Assembly: GCA_029250385.1 (NCBI GenBank) | Contig: JAQXFJ010000126.1 | Span: 1 to 12,646, forward strand | Source of the DNA: Candidatus Poseidoniaceae archaeon | GTDB lineage: Archaea; Thermoplasmatota; Poseidoniia; Poseidoniales; Poseidoniaceae | Length of the DNA: 12,646 nt | Direction: 5' to 3' | Shown: one piece after another, positions 1 through 6,060 of the stretch | Layout: each line of letters begins with the position of its first letter | Position numbering within the stretch: the stretch's first letter is position 1 | Translations under genes and position numbers: made by a program | The notes under the pieces: model-generated | Told to the model about the DNA's origin: nothing | Databases searched by the model: none | Seen by the model: only the letters and a program-made list of their open reading frames with translations

Positions 1-52
1 ATTCATTGAGGTAATGCTCCATCAAAGTTTAAGGAGAATTTAAGCATAAAAA

Positions 53-400
53 CTACCTAATGGGTCCAAAGAGAAAGTAAATAAGCATTAAAAAGACAAA
101 GAATATAACAAATATCAACACTAGTATTGTCATAACTACCTGAAACCCCACAGCCGCACCTACTGCAACCTTGGCAACCGGGTTCATTTTATTAAATCCG
201 TGAGATGGTATTATTCGATTGTCTGTTTGTGTCACAGCATCAACCATCTTCTGATGCGCTTCTTTAGTTATCCTTAATTTTTCATCTTCCTCGACATTCC
301 ATTCGAATTCGCCATCACACAGTGGACATTCAAATTCGCCTGACGCATCATCATCAAGCTCTATTTCGCCTTCGCAATGCGGGCAAAGAATCTCTACCAT
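53..400 (-). CDS. zinc-ribbon membrane protein (copy 1)
   Basis: Predicted 115-residue protein. An N-terminal zinc ribbon uses C6/C9 (CPHC) and C25/C28 (CPLC), with acidic residues between and after the pairs. A polar linker (about 35-75) is followed by a long hydrophobic stretch at about 77-112, either one long or two tightly packed membrane segments. I chose the ATG at 400 rather than the in-frame TTG at 418, because MVEILCPHCEGE is also the start of the paralogue at 2097-2606 and the match continues at DNA level through this ATG. The zinc ribbon probably lies on the cytoplasmic face. Function is unknown; such ribbons often mediate protein or nucleic-acid contacts. On the minus strand a short T-run follows the stop codon (about 47-52) and could act as an archaeal T-tract terminator. 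The promoter appears to be duplicated with that of the paralogue; an AATTTAAATT tract at 462-471 is a possible TATA region, which would give a leader of about 40 bases. Confidence 0.8.
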   Translation of the reverse strand: MVEILCPHCEGEIELDDDASGEFECPLCDGEFEWNVEEDEKLRITKEAHQKMVDAVTQTDNRIIPSHGFNKMNPVAKVAVGAAVGFQVVMTILVLIFVIFFVFLMLIYFLFGPIR

Positions 401-403
401 GAA
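357..403. repeat. direct repeat, copy 1 of zinc-ribbon coding start
   Basis: These 47 bases match 2563-2609 with two mismatches (positions 364 and 395), including 30 consecutive identical bases (365-394 versus 2571-2600). The repeat covers the first 14 codons of the zinc-ribbon gene and the bases just before its ATG. Looser similarity continues upstream to about 495. Such DNA-level identity in proteins that differ entirely afterwards points to a fairly recent duplication or gene conversion of this segment. Confidence 0.85.
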
Positions 404-478
404 CTTACCAAAAGCCAATACGGGATAATGATTTGCCCGTTTACGCTATGAATCCATTTTTAATTTAAATTTAGAGAG

Positions 479-498
479 ATTACCATGGTATTTGCATT
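479..498 (-). repeat. intergenic motif, copy D
   Basis: On the minus strand this reads AATGCAAATACCATGGTAAT. It matches the core GCAAAYACCATGGTAAT seen between the other genes of this block. It lies just after the HDAC stop codon and about 80-98 bases before the ATG at 400. It contains the palindrome TACCATGGTA (481-490). The CCGGGATAATA half present in copies A and B is not recognisable here. Role unknown; possibly a regulator-binding site or a remnant of a duplicated promoter. Confidence 0.5.
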
Positions 499-506
499 TC
501 TTTACA

Positions 507-1472
507 TCATTCAATTTTTGAATCAATGGTTTCCAAATTTGCCTTGCTGAGAATTTGGTTATTGGCCCTGGAAGCACTGAGGAATAAGTCACCAAAAGCA
601 TCGATGGTGTGACTAATTGGATTTGAGTAACCGCCTCCCATGAATACTACAGTGGGGATCATTTGTTCAATCGCTAGATCAAAAACCATCTCATTTCTCT
701 TGCTCATACCTTGGCGGGAAATGTTCAATTTACCCAGAGAATCGGTGGCCAACCCGTCGACACCAGCTTGGAAGAGAATCAGTTCCGGGTCAAATTGTTT
801 GGTGATATCTAATGCAGTGGCAACCATGGTGAGAATTTCCTCATCACCAGCACCTGCGGGTAGTTCTAAGTCATAATCACTTTTTGATTTGCGAAATGGA
901 AAGTTTTGTTGGCAGTGCACAGATATTGTCAATACCTCGTCAACATTTTGCAAAATGGTTGCTGTCCCATCCCCTTGATGGACATCAAAATCAATTACCG
1001 CAACCTTAGTTAAGTTATACTTACTTAACGCCAAAAGTGAGCAGACAGCAAGGTCATTAAATATGCAATAGCCAGAACCAAAATCATAGTGAGCATGATG
1101 AGTGCCTCCTGCCATGTTGCCTGCAATCCCCCCATATTCCATTACATGGTCTAAAGCAGCAATCGCACCTCCCATCAAAAGCAGTGTACGTGGGATTATT
1201 TGTGGTGTCCACGGCGTTAAACCGATTCGTTTAATTTCTTTTTGAGTTAAGTTTTGATTTAGAAAATTATCAACATAATATGGATCATGTGCGATAATAA
1301 GTTCGTTGCGTGAGGCTTCTGTTGGTTGTTTAATGATAAATTGACCAAAGTATTCAGGAGTATTGAGTTTGTCAACCAATTTAATGTATCGAACACGAGG
1401 AAATCTAGCATCAGGATGAATACCATTCGTATATATTGGATGGTACCAAATTGATAACTTGTGATTTGTCAT
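507..1472 (-). CDS. histone deacetylase family protein (class IV-like)
   Basis: A 321-residue zinc-dependent deacylase of the arginase/HDAC fold. Visible active-site elements are the paired histidines H125-H126 in GGTHHAH, the G-x-G-x-C-x-FND block at 132-140, zinc ligands D163 and H165 in DFDVHQGDG, the third ligand D239 in AGVDGL, and GGGY at 279-282 with the transition-state tyrosine Y282. Length and the block KLNISRQGMSKRNEMVF (248-264) resemble the compact single-domain class IV group (human HDAC11 and its prokaryotic relatives) more than AcuC. Known members remove acetyl or longer acyl groups from lysine or small amines; the substrate here cannot be read from sequence. A TATA-like ATATTT on the plus strand at 1494-1499 lies about 24 bases before the ATG, suggesting a leaderless transcript. 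The neighbours are small membrane proteins and give no direct substrate hint. Confidence 0.93.
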   Translation of the reverse strand: MTNHKLSIWYHPIYTNGIHPDARFPRVRYIKLVDKLNTPEYFGQFIIKQPTEASRNELIIAHDPYYVDNFLNQNLTQKEIKRIGLTPWTPQIIPRTLLLMGGAIAALDHVMEYGGIAGNMAGGTHHAHYDFGSGYCIFNDLAVCSLLALSKYNLTKVAVIDFDVHQGDGTATILQNVDEVLTISVHCQQNFPFRKSKSDYDLELPAGAGDEEILTMVATALDITKQFDPELILFQAGVDGLATDSLGKLNISRQGMSKRNEMVFDLAIEQMIPTVVFMGGGYSNPISHTIDAFGDLFLSASRANNQILSKANLETIDSKIE

Positions 1473-1492
1473 GGCCTTTACTCATTCTGCAG

Positions 1493-1499
1493 ATATTTG
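1493..1499 (-). promoter_or_regulatory. TATA-like box for the HDAC gene
   Basis: The minus strand reads CAAATATC, centred about 24 bases before the ATG at 1472. That is the expected archaeal spacing for a transcript starting at or next to the start codon. No Shine-Dalgarno-like sequence precedes the ATG, which fits leaderless translation. Confidence 0.45.
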
Positions 1500-1591
1500 A
1501 GAACTTGCTTGATTCCTTGTAATGAGTTAAACCCTCACAATTCTTACTGTCGAGTTTCTATTAGTTATTGGGATTAAAATCAAACTAGGAT

Positions 1592-1624
1592 TTACTATGA
1601 TGTTTGCAGATATTATCCCGGTAA
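1592..1624 (-). repeat. intergenic motif, copy A
   Basis: On the minus strand this carries both halves of the shared intergenic motif: CCGGGATAATA followed by GCAAACATCATAGTAA. It lies 30-60 bases after the stop codon of the 1654-1992 gene and about 120-150 bases before the HDAC ATG. It is the most diverged copy in the CCATGG part (CATCATAG). Confidence 0.45.
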
Positions 1625-1653
1625 GAGCCCCATTCCATACAAACTTAGATGGC

Positions 1654-1992
1654 TTAATTACCTAAACTATTCAATAATGTGACAAACCATATGATTACTC
1701 CAATAGTAACCATACACCCGATGATAAAAACAATCTTTGCTCCATTTACCATAGATCTTTTACCGCTCCGCTTTATAATATGTGCCAAAGAGCCAGCAGA
1801 AACTGGTATTCCAAGGACAATGAAAATTATATTCCAACCCCAAACTCCACAGCTTGGACCAAAACAAAAGGTAAGTCCAATAGCGACCAGCAGGATTCCA
1901 AACAACAAACAAATTGCTGCTCCAGACAAGAAGCCACCTTGTAATTTTTCTCTTGGCTGAGACTCTTCTTTACCATCTACCATTACTTTCAT
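1654..1992 (-). CDS. small three-helix membrane protein, unknown
   Basis: Predicted 112-residue protein I do not recognise. Hydrophobic segments lie at about 21-44, 50-72 and 84-107. The loop 73-83 is strongly basic (K74, R75, K78, R79), which would place it in the cytoplasm. Two cysteines (C43, C48) sit in the TM1-TM2 loop, on the predicted outside, and could form a disulfide. The start is ambiguous: ATG at 1992 (MKVMVDG) or ATG at 1983 (MVDG). The TATA-like box at 2011-2016 is about 30 bases before the second ATG and about 21 before the first, slightly favouring the second for a leaderless message. The upstream region resembles that of the two zinc-ribbon genes, but the protein lacks the ribbon. 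Confidence 0.7.
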   Translation of the reverse strand: MKVMVDGKEESQPREKLQGGFLSGAAICLLFGILLVAIGLTFCFGPSCGVWGWNIIFIVLGIPVSAGSLAHIIKRSGKRSMVNGAKIVFIIGCMVTIGVIIWFVTLLNSLGN

Positions 1993-2010
1993 GTAAACTA
2001 AAAATCATGA

Positions 2011-2016
2011 ATATAT
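2011..2016 (-). promoter_or_regulatory. TATA-like box for 1654-1992
   Basis: ATATAT, in the minus-strand context CATGATATATTCATG, lies 21-30 bases before the two candidate ATG codons. It is the best TATA candidate in this gap. Confidence 0.45.
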
Positions 2017-2051
2017 CATGCTTTGCCCTACTCAAGTAACTCCAACTTACT

Positions 2052-2086
2052 TATCCATGCATTGGTATTTGCGTTATTATCCCGGG
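2052..2086 (-). repeat. intergenic motif, copy B
   Basis: On the minus strand: CCCGGGATAATAACGCAAAT, then ACCAATGCATGG. It lies just after the stop codon of 2097-2606. It has the full CCGGGATAATA and GCAAAYACC halves; the palindromic part is altered to CCAATGCATGG. A second GGGCAAA follows about 45 bases on (2021-2027). Confidence 0.5.
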
Positions 2087-2096
2087 AAGAATCTAT

Positions 2097-2606
2097 TTAT
2101 CGACGAATGAGCCTTACTATTGCTGAGACTATTATTGCTAATCCAAAAAGTCCGAACAATATAGCAACAAGGAAAGCAAGTAAGGCAATTGGAATAATCA
2201 CAATTACCAATAAAGTAGCGTAAAACAACTCATCCCCTTCTGAAAAATCAAATTTCGTTAATTCATCCAATATCCACGAACCTAGTCCCGAACCTGCGAT
2301 GAAAAAGTTCGCGGAGAGGAGAATCATTACCAATCCGACTAGTAGTGAAATCGGAAGAAGGACTAATGACCATATCAATGGCAGCGGAGTGACTGCCAAA
2401 CTAGCCTTGTTGAGTGACCAAGCATACATTGAGGCAAATTTTCCTGAACCGGGATCTGCAATGGTTGAATCTTCATCTGGTATATTCCATTCCAATTCTC
2501 TTCCACAATGCGGACAACTGAAATACATGATGCAACCTCTTGCTACCGATGCAGCAGAATCGAGCTCTACTTCGCCTTCGCAATGCGGGCAAAGAATCTC
2601 CACCAT
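2097..2606 (-). CDS. zinc-ribbon membrane protein (copy 2)
   Basis: Predicted 169-residue protein. The N-terminal zinc ribbon uses C6/C9 (CPHC) and C31/C34 (CPHC), with an extra cysteine at C25. A polar linker reaches about residue 70. Hydrophobic segments follow at about 75-105 (one long or two short) and 128-166 (probably two), ending in a basic RLIRR tail. The first 14 codons are nearly identical in DNA to those of the gene at 53-400, but the membrane part is unrelated. The start is set at the ATG at 2606, matching the paralogue; the frame is open upstream to 2651, but that extension falls in duplicated non-coding DNA. The ribbon is likely cytoplasmic. Function unknown. The gene sits between an orphan protein and a three-helix membrane protein on the same strand. 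Confidence 0.8.
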   Translation of the reverse strand: MVEILCPHCEGEVELDSAASVARGCIMYFSCPHCGRELEWNIPDEDSTIADPGSGKFASMYAWSLNKASLAVTPLPLIWSLVLLPISLLVGLVMILLSANFFIAGSGLGSWILDELTKFDFSEGDELFYATLLVIVIIPIALLAFLVAILFGLFGLAIIVSAIVRLIRR

Positions 2607-2609
2607 GAA
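2563..2609. repeat. direct repeat, copy 2 of zinc-ribbon coding start
   Basis: Partner of 357-403: 45 of 47 bases match. Upstream similarity continues on the plus strand from GCCAATA (2620-2626) through GTTTGCCC (2636-2643) to TACCATGGT (2691-2699), with spacing within about 4 bases of copy 1. Confidence 0.85.
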
Positions 2610-2688
2610 TATACTAAATGCCAATAAGGAATAATGGTTTGCCCATTTCATTGTAACTTAATTTCTAATTTTAATTGAACTGAAAGAT

Positions 2689-2721
2689 ATTACCATGGTG
2701 TTTGCCGAGTATCCGGGTAAT
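2689..2721 (-). repeat. intergenic motif, copy C
   Basis: On the minus strand: ATTACCCGGATACTCGGCAA, then ACACCATGGTAAT. It lies between the stop of 2764-3123 and the start of 2097-2606, about 85-115 bases before that ATG. It contains both halves of the motif, with the spacer two bases shorter than in copy A. Confidence 0.5.
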
Positions 2722-2763
2722 ACCACTTTGCTGTGGAAATAAACCAATGCCAGATTGGTAAAT

Positions 2764-3123
2764 CTAAGATTTAATTTCGTGTTGCTCAGCATCTTCTACC
2801 AAGATGAATTCATAGTCGCCACTAGCACTATCATAATCTATACTTGAAAATAATACTTTCATCTGCTTATCTTCAAATGGATCATGAAACCATGGTTGTC
2901 CACCTCTGAAGATTGTTAATATGTCTTTATACTCATACATACTCATGCTTCCAGTTATTGTATAAACGGCAGATTCTGCTCCCTCATCGAGAAGGTCGTC
3001 ACCCTCTGCACCTCTGATTACTGTTCTTTGCAGACGTCGCTTGATTGTCATGTGGACATTGCAGTTAGATATTTTATGCCAATCACTGCCTACAGTGGCT
3101 ATGAAACACTCATTCGCTTCCAT
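2764..3123 (-). CDS. orphan beta-rich protein, possibly phage-tail-like fold
   Basis: Predicted 119-residue soluble protein with no membrane segment, no signal peptide and no cysteine cluster. Alternating hydrophobic residues and turns suggest a mostly beta structure. The order is: strand (about 22-28), basic turn (28-34), TVIRGAEGDDLLDEGA, AVYTITGSM (53-61), helix YKDILTIF (65-72), GGQPWFHDPF (74-83), MKVLFSSIDYD (88-98), YEFILVED (103-110). To my eye this resembles small phage-tail or baseplate accessory domains, in which a strand with a T-I-T/S-G turn is followed by a short helix, a loop containing HP or HD, and two strands. I cannot confirm that without a structure search. The start is ATG at 3123. 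AT-rich ATTATAAC at 3166-3173 is a possible TATA box and would imply a leader of about 20 bases. No other phage gene is present. Confidence 0.65.
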   Translation of the reverse strand: MEANECFIATVGSDWHKISNCNVHMTIKRRLQRTVIRGAEGDDLLDEGAESAVYTITGSMSMYEYKDILTIFRGGQPWFHDPFEDKQMKVLFSSIDYDSASGDYEFILVEDAEQHEIKS

Positions 3124-3171
3124 GTTACTAAACCGATGGAGTCGTCTAATAGTAGTTGGTACTAGATTATA

Positions 3172-3198
3172 ACTTAGGCCAATGCTCGTTACTTAGGC
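3172..3198. repeat. direct repeat ACTTAGGC in divergent promoter region
   Basis: ACTTAGGC occurs at 3172-3179 and again at 3191-3198, 19 bases apart start to start, about two helical turns. The pair lies in the 205-base gap between the divergent genes at 3123 and 3329, next to a TATA candidate for the leftward gene. Direct repeats with helical-turn spacing are a usual form of operator, but two 8-base copies could also be chance. Confidence 0.35.
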
Positions 3199-3298
3199 TT
3201 GAATATTACACTGTTATTCTGTTTTTTTAAGTTAGACTAATTCAGCTATTTTAGATATGGAGAAATAATCAAACACGCAATCACAATAGTATCGGTGA

Positions 3299-3308
3299 GT
3301 TTAATGCA
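3299..3308 (+). promoter_or_regulatory. TATA-like box for the methyltransferase
   Basis: GTTTAATGCA is centred about 25-26 bases before the ATG at 3329, suggesting a leaderless transcript. A tandem 7-base repeat, TCCGCAG twice (3312-3325), lies between this box and the start codon. Confidence 0.4.
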
Positions 3309-3328
3309 TAATCCGCAGTCCGCAGACT

Positions 3329-4177
3329 ATGATTGAGGTAGACTGCTATCAGTGCAAGTCTAACAAGAACGAACTTTATGACACTGAAAATGGTCATAAT
3401 CTAGTCAAATGTCTAGAATGTGGTCTGCTTTTTCTTAATCCTCGACCTGGCCTTGAAGAGGTCAATGAAGCATCTAAATCTGGTCTGCATAAAGGCGACA
3501 ATAAATCAACAAAGTTCGGTCAATTTGATGAGACGCTCAAGGATACATATTTGTCGAGGCTAAATGATTTCAATTATGCCATTATGTTTAGTGATAAGAA
3601 ACAATATTCTTGGCTTGATATTGGTAGTGGACATGGAGAATTGGTCGAAACTTTAGCTAATTTTGGTGGCGAAAACATCGACATTATGGGGATTGAACCA
3701 AATGTCAATAAACTCAAAGCAGCAATTGAAAGGGGAATTAATCTCAAATTCTTGGACTTGGAAACTCATCAAGAAAAATATGATGTTATTTCGGCTATCG
3801 GTATCTACAGCCATTTGCCAAACCCGCCAGAAGATATCGCTAAGTGGTGTGAAATGCTCAATGAAGGAGGGGAACTTCTGCTACAAGCTGTTGATTCAGC
3901 AACTCTTTCATTAGAGAACCAGCACAAACCATATTCACTCCCCGACCACTTTAGTTTTACCTCAAAGAAATTGGTACTGCAATTATTACAAGGATTAGGT
4001 ATGGAAGTAATTCAAGTTGAAAGTTATCGTTTGGCTCAATATCCTGTCTTCAGTTATCTTGAACTAATCAGACAAATAGGTAGACTGTTCTTGCCAGGTC
4101 GTTCAGCCAATTTCAAATTCTCCCCAAAATATCCTGATGGCGATTTGTGGATAAGGGCGAAGAAGAGAGTGCCTTGA
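3329..4177 (+). CDS. SAM-dependent methyltransferase with zinc ribbon
   Basis: Predicted 282-residue class I methyltransferase. A zinc-ribbon-like head has C6/C9 (CYQC) and C28/C31 (CLEC), followed by GLLFLNPRP (32-40). This combination is common in methyltransferases acting on sugars, lipids or other small molecules, often near polysaccharide genes. Motif I is LDIGSGHG (96-103), and an acidic residue in MGIEPN ends the second strand and should bind the ribose. YDVISAIGIYSHLPNP and NEGGELLLQ mark later strands of the Rossmann fold. The product is cytosolic and the acceptor is unknown. The gene stands alone on the plus strand and converges with topoisomerase IB, leaving 32 bases between stops; T-rich GTTTCTTTTCT right after the stop may terminate transcription. 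A 10-codon out-of-frame mini-ORF (3304-3336) overlaps the start, probably by chance. Confidence 0.88.
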   Translation: MIEVDCYQCKSNKNELYDTENGHNLVKCLECGLLFLNPRPGLEEVNEASKSGLHKGDNKSTKFGQFDETLKDTYLSRLNDFNYAIMFSDKKQYSWLDIGSGHGELVETLANFGGENIDIMGIEPNVNKLKAAIERGINLKFLDLETHQEKYDVISAIGIYSHLPNPPEDIAKWCEMLNEGGELLLQAVDSATLSLENQHKPYSLPDHFSFTSKKLVLQLLQGLGMEVIQVESYRLAQYPVFSYLELIRQIGRLFLPGRSANFKFSPKYPDGDLWIRAKKRVP

Positions 4178-4209
4178 CAGTTTCTTTTCTATAGAATGTA
4201 ACAATTGTT

Positions 4210-5376
4210 TCACAGACTTTTCAAAACTCGCAAAGTCGCGCTTTCACCAGTAGATAGACCGGATATTCTCCGCATATCTGCCAGTTCATCCCATTTTTCC
4301 AATAGATTTCCTTCCATCCAAGCTCCTAGGAACCACGGGTGAATGTAAGAAGAGCGACATACTGTTCGAGTATTGCCGAGGTTTGCAGCAACCGTATCAA
4401 TAACCGCCAACATCGCTTTGTTAAGACCTGCCTCGGTTGTGGGGACAATCCAATCTCCCTCGCTCCACAATTTTTGCATTGATTCTACCTGTGGCAATTT
4501 TTTTTGCCATTTCTTCATGGTCTGGGCATCTTGTGGCTTTGAAAGGAAAGCCAACCGTTCTGCGCACCTTGAAGTAGCCGCCCAAGTCCGGAAGTTCTTA
4601 GCAGTAAAGCCTTCACCACTATTAGCACGGATATATTGGTTGATGTGCTCTGCTTTCAAATCGACCTCATTGCCTGATTCCGAGATGTACATAAATAAGT
4701 CTGCATTTTTTACTCCTAAACGGTTGGTTCGAAGTATTAAATCAACAAGATGATCATCTTCTATAGTAATCTCCCAGTCTTTGTCAGATTTGCCAGTAAA
4801 CGAAAATACTGCGTCATGACGGCCCTCTGCTGCATCTCCTTTGATATGCTTTAGGTGCATTGATTTGAGAGTAGTTAGACCATATGATTCGTTGGCTTTA
4901 GCATATTCATCACTGCCTACTCGAATATTGTATAAGTCAATGAGGCGAACAACAAGTGCGGAAACTGTGTGCAGTGACATTGTCTTTTCTGCTAAGTCCC
5001 GTTCAACTTGTTTGCGCAGCCGAGGTAGTTGTGAGGCAAAATATACCACATCATCATATTTCATTTCTGTAGTAATTTCAGTCCAATCTGAATGGTAACG
5101 ATATTGTAGTCTGCCTTTTACATCACGACCGGTGGCTTGGATATGGCCTCTAGCATTTGGACAAATCCATACCTCAGTCCACGCAGGGGGTAAAGCAAGT
5201 GAATTCCAGCGGCTAATCGGGTCTTTATCGTCGATTGGATTACCATCAGGTGCTAGGTACTGCCAAAGGTATTCGTCTTGCATTGTAGCAATGTTTTGAC
5301 GTGAAACACCGGACAAAGAAGGGTCGCTGCGAACTAAAGTTGCCCGCATTAAAGCTTCATCAGAATCAACCGGCAC
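4210..5376 (-). CDS. DNA topoisomerase IB, poxvirus/bacterial type
   Basis: Predicted 388-residue type IB topoisomerase that nicks one strand through a 3'-phosphotyrosyl link and relaxes supercoils. The N-terminal domain has the hallmark LPPAWTEVWICPNARGHIQA (62-81) and TGRDVKGRLQYRYH (82-95). Active-site residues by comparison with the Deinococcus/vaccinia family are R152 (NIRVGS), K196 (TGKSDK), R263 (AKNFRTW), N335 and nucleophile Y344 (CRSSYIHP). N335 lies exactly nine residues before the tyrosine, where vaccinia has His and the bacterial enzymes have Asn, so this is a bacterial-type enzyme. It is not the large eukaryote-type topoisomerase IB of Nitrososphaeria. The start is GTG at 5376; the next ATG at 5349 would lose nine residues of a segment that aligns loosely with homologues. 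The gene follows the YdjM-like gene by 72 bases on the same strand. Horizontal origin is plausible. Confidence 0.93.
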   Translation of the reverse strand: MPVDSDEALMRATLVRSDPSLSGVSRQNIATMQDEYLWQYLAPDGNPIDDKDPISRWNSLALPPAWTEVWICPNARGHIQATGRDVKGRLQYRYHSDWTEITTEMKYDDVVYFASQLPRLRKQVERDLAEKTMSLHTVSALVVRLIDLYNIRVGSDEYAKANESYGLTTLKSMHLKHIKGDAAEGRHDAVFSFTGKSDKDWEITIEDDHLVDLILRTNRLGVKNADLFMYISESGNEVDLKAEHINQYIRANSGEGFTAKNFRTWAATSRCAERLAFLSKPQDAQTMKKWQKKLPQVESMQKLWSEGDWIVPTTEAGLNKAMLAVIDTVAANLGNTRTVCRSSYIHPWFLGAWMEGNLLEKWDELADMRRISGLSTGESATLRVLKSL

Positions 5377-5448
5377 AAATCCAACGGTTAGCCCACAGGC
5401 GATGAACTTAGTGGCACAATCTCAAACTAAATGAGACAAGAATTGTTA

Positions 5449-6033
5449 TCAAATCTCATCAATTGGTTGTTTTTTTCTTTCGAGGTAAATCATTACCGCC
5501 CATACGGTAAGTAAGATTCCCAGATTGGTAAACCAAATTGAAGGTTCAGACCATCTAGTACCATCATATCGCCAATTAGATATGGGGTGAAAAACTGGGG
5601 TTGGGAAAAATTGTGCAGTATGACTTGGGATATCTGTTACAATGTTTAACAACCAGGGTAACCAAATCAAAAACGCCTGCTTCTTAGCACTCATGGTTGC
5701 TAAGTAGAAACCCTTTAGGAATCTAGGTGTGCCAAACTTAGCTAGATACCACCATGTCAGGAAAAAGAACACAATTACCGTTATTGAACTATGACTCCAT
5801 TGATAAATTTCCCAAGAGAGTGGGTGGAAATCACTGGTAACAGTAGTATCGTCAACAGTTGGATTTCGATGACCGGTGAAAAGTGAAATGATCGTAACAG
5901 GTAAGAATGCCATCAAGTCAGGAATAACTCCCATTGCTCCGGAGAATCTTCCTTTGATTTTTCCATGGGTAACCGCCATTCCCCAAAACCAATGTGATAT
6001 TACATCCATACTGCTAAGTCGATGTCCAACCAT
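5449..6033 (-). CDS. YdjM-like membrane metal-dependent hydrolase family protein
   Basis: Predicted 194-residue integral membrane protein. The pattern resembles the YdjM/PF04307 family of membrane-bound putative metal-dependent hydrolases: an early histidine H14 (DVISHWFWG), PD at 38-39 (GVIPDLMAF), a WSHSS motif with H81, and D134/H138 in NIVTDIPSHT followed by PTPVFHP. In typical members the late motif is H-x-x-x-D; here the first position appears to be N130. Hydrophobic segments lie at about 34-53, 82-97, 119-133 and 167-185. The catalytic activity of this family is not firmly established. The start is ATG at 6033, with an internal ATG at 6009 (MDVISHW) as alternative. It lies only 27 bases after the SelO stop codon on the same strand, so the two are probably co-transcribed. 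The stop is followed directly by a second in-frame stop (TGATAA). Confidence 0.7.
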   Translation of the reverse strand: MVGHRLSSMDVISHWFWGMAVTHGKIKGRFSGAMGVIPDLMAFLPVTIISLFTGHRNPTVDDTTVTSDFHPLSWEIYQWSHSSITVIVFFFLTWWYLAKFGTPRFLKGFYLATMSAKKQAFLIWLPWLLNIVTDIPSHTAQFFPTPVFHPISNWRYDGTRWSEPSIWFTNLGILLTVWAVMIYLERKKQPIDEI

Positions 6034-6060
6034 TGATAAAATGATTGTAAATTATTTGTG

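Noticed and set aside
1..52. Left edge of the window, checked for the end of another gene or an RNA
   Set aside because: No coding frame with protein-like character or RNA fold is visible in 52 bases; only a T-run (minus strand) after the first gene.
640..876. Plus-strand open frame inside the HDAC gene
   Set aside because: It lies wholly antisense to the conserved catalytic core of the HDAC and has no family resemblance.
1679..2634. Plus-strand open frames at 1679-1960, 2023-2223 and 2299-2634
   Set aside because: They are antisense to the minus-strand membrane protein genes, with low-complexity or unremarkable translations and no promoter placement.
3304..3336. 10-codon mini-ORF overlapping the methyltransferase start, considered a regulatory leader peptide
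   Set aside because: The likely transcription start lies at or near 3329, so the mini-ORF may not be transcribed. Its length and composition are within chance.
4200..4209. Palindrome AACAATTGTT at the 3' end of topoisomerase IB
   Set aside because: A 10-base AT-rich palindrome is expected by chance in DNA of this composition, and it is not repeated elsewhere.
4373..5098. Plus-strand open frames opposite topoisomerase IB
   Set aside because: The topoisomerase active-site motifs fix the coding strand, so these are shadows.
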